Translations under genes and position numbers: made by a program
NCBI GenBank assembly: GCA_003533405.1
Contig: DQDL01000044.1
Coordinates: forward strand, 5,386-10,877
Length of the DNA: 5,492 bases
Direction: 5' to 3'
Source: Clostridiales bacterium
Lineage (GTDB): Bacteria; Bacillota; Clostridia; Oscillospirales; Oscillospiraceae
Part shown: positions 4,845 to 5,492 of the stretch, piece by piece
How positions within the stretch are numbered: position 1 is the stretch's first letter
How the letters are laid out: every line of letters begins with the position of its first letter
The notes under the pieces: generated by a model
The model's database searches: none
The model's input: only the letters and a program-made list of their open reading frames with translations
What the model was told of the DNA's origin: nothing

Positions 4845-5492
4845 ATGAAAGTTTTAGAGATAAACCACATTCAGAAAAGCTTCAATGACGCAACGCTGCA
4901 TGTCCTCAAGGATATTAGTCTGAGCGTTGACAAGGGCGAGGTCGTGTCGATAATCGGTCCCTCGGGCTCCGGCAAGTCTACGCTTCTTCGCTGCGCAACG
5001 CTGCTCACCGAGATGGACAGCGGTGAGCTTATCTATCTCGGCGAAGTTGCTGCAAAGAACAACGCCGAAGGTAAAGCCGTGTATTCCGGCAAAGCCGAGC
5101 TTAAGAAGATACGCAGCATATTCGGTCTGGTGTTTCAGAACTTTAACCTCTTTCCGCACTTTTCTGTGCTCAAGAACCTCACCGACCCGCAGATGCATGT
5201 TCTCGGCCGCACAAAGCAGGAGGCCGAGGAGCGTGCAATGGCGCTTCTTAAGAAAATGGGTCTTGAGGAGAAGGCAAATGCCTACCCCTGCGAGCTTTCC
5301 GGCGGTCAGCAGCAGCGTGTTGCGATCGCAAGAGCGCTTGCGATGGATCCCACGATCCTGTTCTTTGACGAGCCTACGAGCGCACTTGACCCCGAGCTCA
5401 CGGGCGAGGTCTTGAAGGTCATAAAGCAGCTGCACGAGGAGAAAATGACCATGGTCATCGTCACGCACGAGATGGCCTTTGCCCGCGCCGTG
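4845..5492 (+). CDS. Amino acid ABC transporter ATP-binding protein (3' end outside window)
   Basis: The frame is open for 216 codons from the ATG at 4845 to the window edge. The family is usually about 245-250 residues, so some 30-35 are missing. This is the cytoplasmic ATPase that powers the importer (HisP/GlnQ family). In order: Walker [10 protein letters not shown] (38-46), Q-loop Q98 in [14 protein letters not shown] signature LSGGQQQR (151-158), Walker B ILFFDEP (171-177) with catalytic E176, D-loop SALD (179-182) and switch histidine H208 in VTHEM. All catalytic elements are present. There is an insertion of roughly 15 residues between the first strands and the Q-loop (about 70-88, rich in Lys, Ala and Glu) compared with the shortest members. 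AAGGAGG at 4831-4837, directly after the permease stop, lies seven bases before the ATG. The opposite strand has a long open frame here, which is only a shadow. Confidence 0.96.
   Translation, partial: MKVLEINHIQKSFNDATLHVLKDISLSVDKGEVVSIIGPSGSGKSTLLRCATLLTEMDSGELIYLGEVAAKNNAEGKAVYSGKAELKKIRSIFGLVFQNFNLFPHFSVLKNLTDPQMHVLGRTKQEAEERAMALLKKMGLEEKANAYPCELSGGQQQRVAIARALAMDPTILFFDEPTSALDPELTGEVLKVIKQLHEEKMTMVIVTHEMAFARAV

Noticed and set aside
4854..5468. A 204-codon open frame on the minus strand opposite the ATPase gene.
   Set aside because: The plus strand encodes a complete set of ABC ATPase motifs in order with a good ribosome binding site; the reverse frame is a shadow.
1..5492. A search for CRISPR arrays, tRNA or rRNA genes, insertion sequences and tandem repeats.
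   Set aside because: None was seen. Coding sequence fills nearly the whole window, and the largest gap, about 210 bp at 3100-3310, is accounted for by promoters, operator-like sites and a hairpin.

Overview
The window looks like chromosomal DNA from an anaerobic Gram-positive bacterium of the class Clostridia, probably a gut Ruminococcaceae/Oscillospiraceae-type organism. The reasons are strong AGGAGG-type ribosome binding sites at every gene, AT-rich promoter gaps between moderately GC-rich genes, a clostridial-type lipoprotein, a minimal Fe-S assembly cluster without hscA/hscB/fdx, and an Rrf2 regulator in front of it. The genus cannot be fixed from sequence reading alone.

Layout. (1) Positions 1-883, plus strand: the 3' end of rpoN (sigma-54), then a gamma-class carbonic anhydrase-like hexapeptide protein whose ribosome binding site overlaps the rpoN stop. 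A perfect 17-bp hairpin (889-926) ends this unit and also the convergent Fe-S unit. (2) Positions 935-3099, minus strand, read right to left: an IscR-like Rrf2 regulator, a NifS/IscS cysteine desulfurase and a NifU/IscU scaffold. The desulfurase takes sulfur from cysteine, the scaffold builds the cluster, and the regulator probably senses cluster supply and controls the genes. There is a promoter before the regulator and another before nifS. (3) Positions 3100-3310: a divergent control region of about 210 bp. (4) Positions 3311-5492, plus strand: a polar amino acid ABC importer made of a lipoprotein binding protein, a permease and an ATPase, the last cut off by the window end. A hairpin lies between the binding-protein and permease genes.

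No clearly new system is visible; the genes belong to known families. The most interesting part is regulatory. A 25-bp motif with AATTCC/GGAATT-type ends occurs three times, twice across the regulator's own promoter and once across the start of the nifS promoter, and is the best candidate operator for the Rrf2 protein. A separate perfect palindrome (TTATCAC-C-GTGATAA) sits at the predicted start of the transporter transcript, suggesting a different regulator there. The importer's substrate is not determined by sequence; cystine or cysteine supply to the adjacent desulfurase is a guess based only on position.
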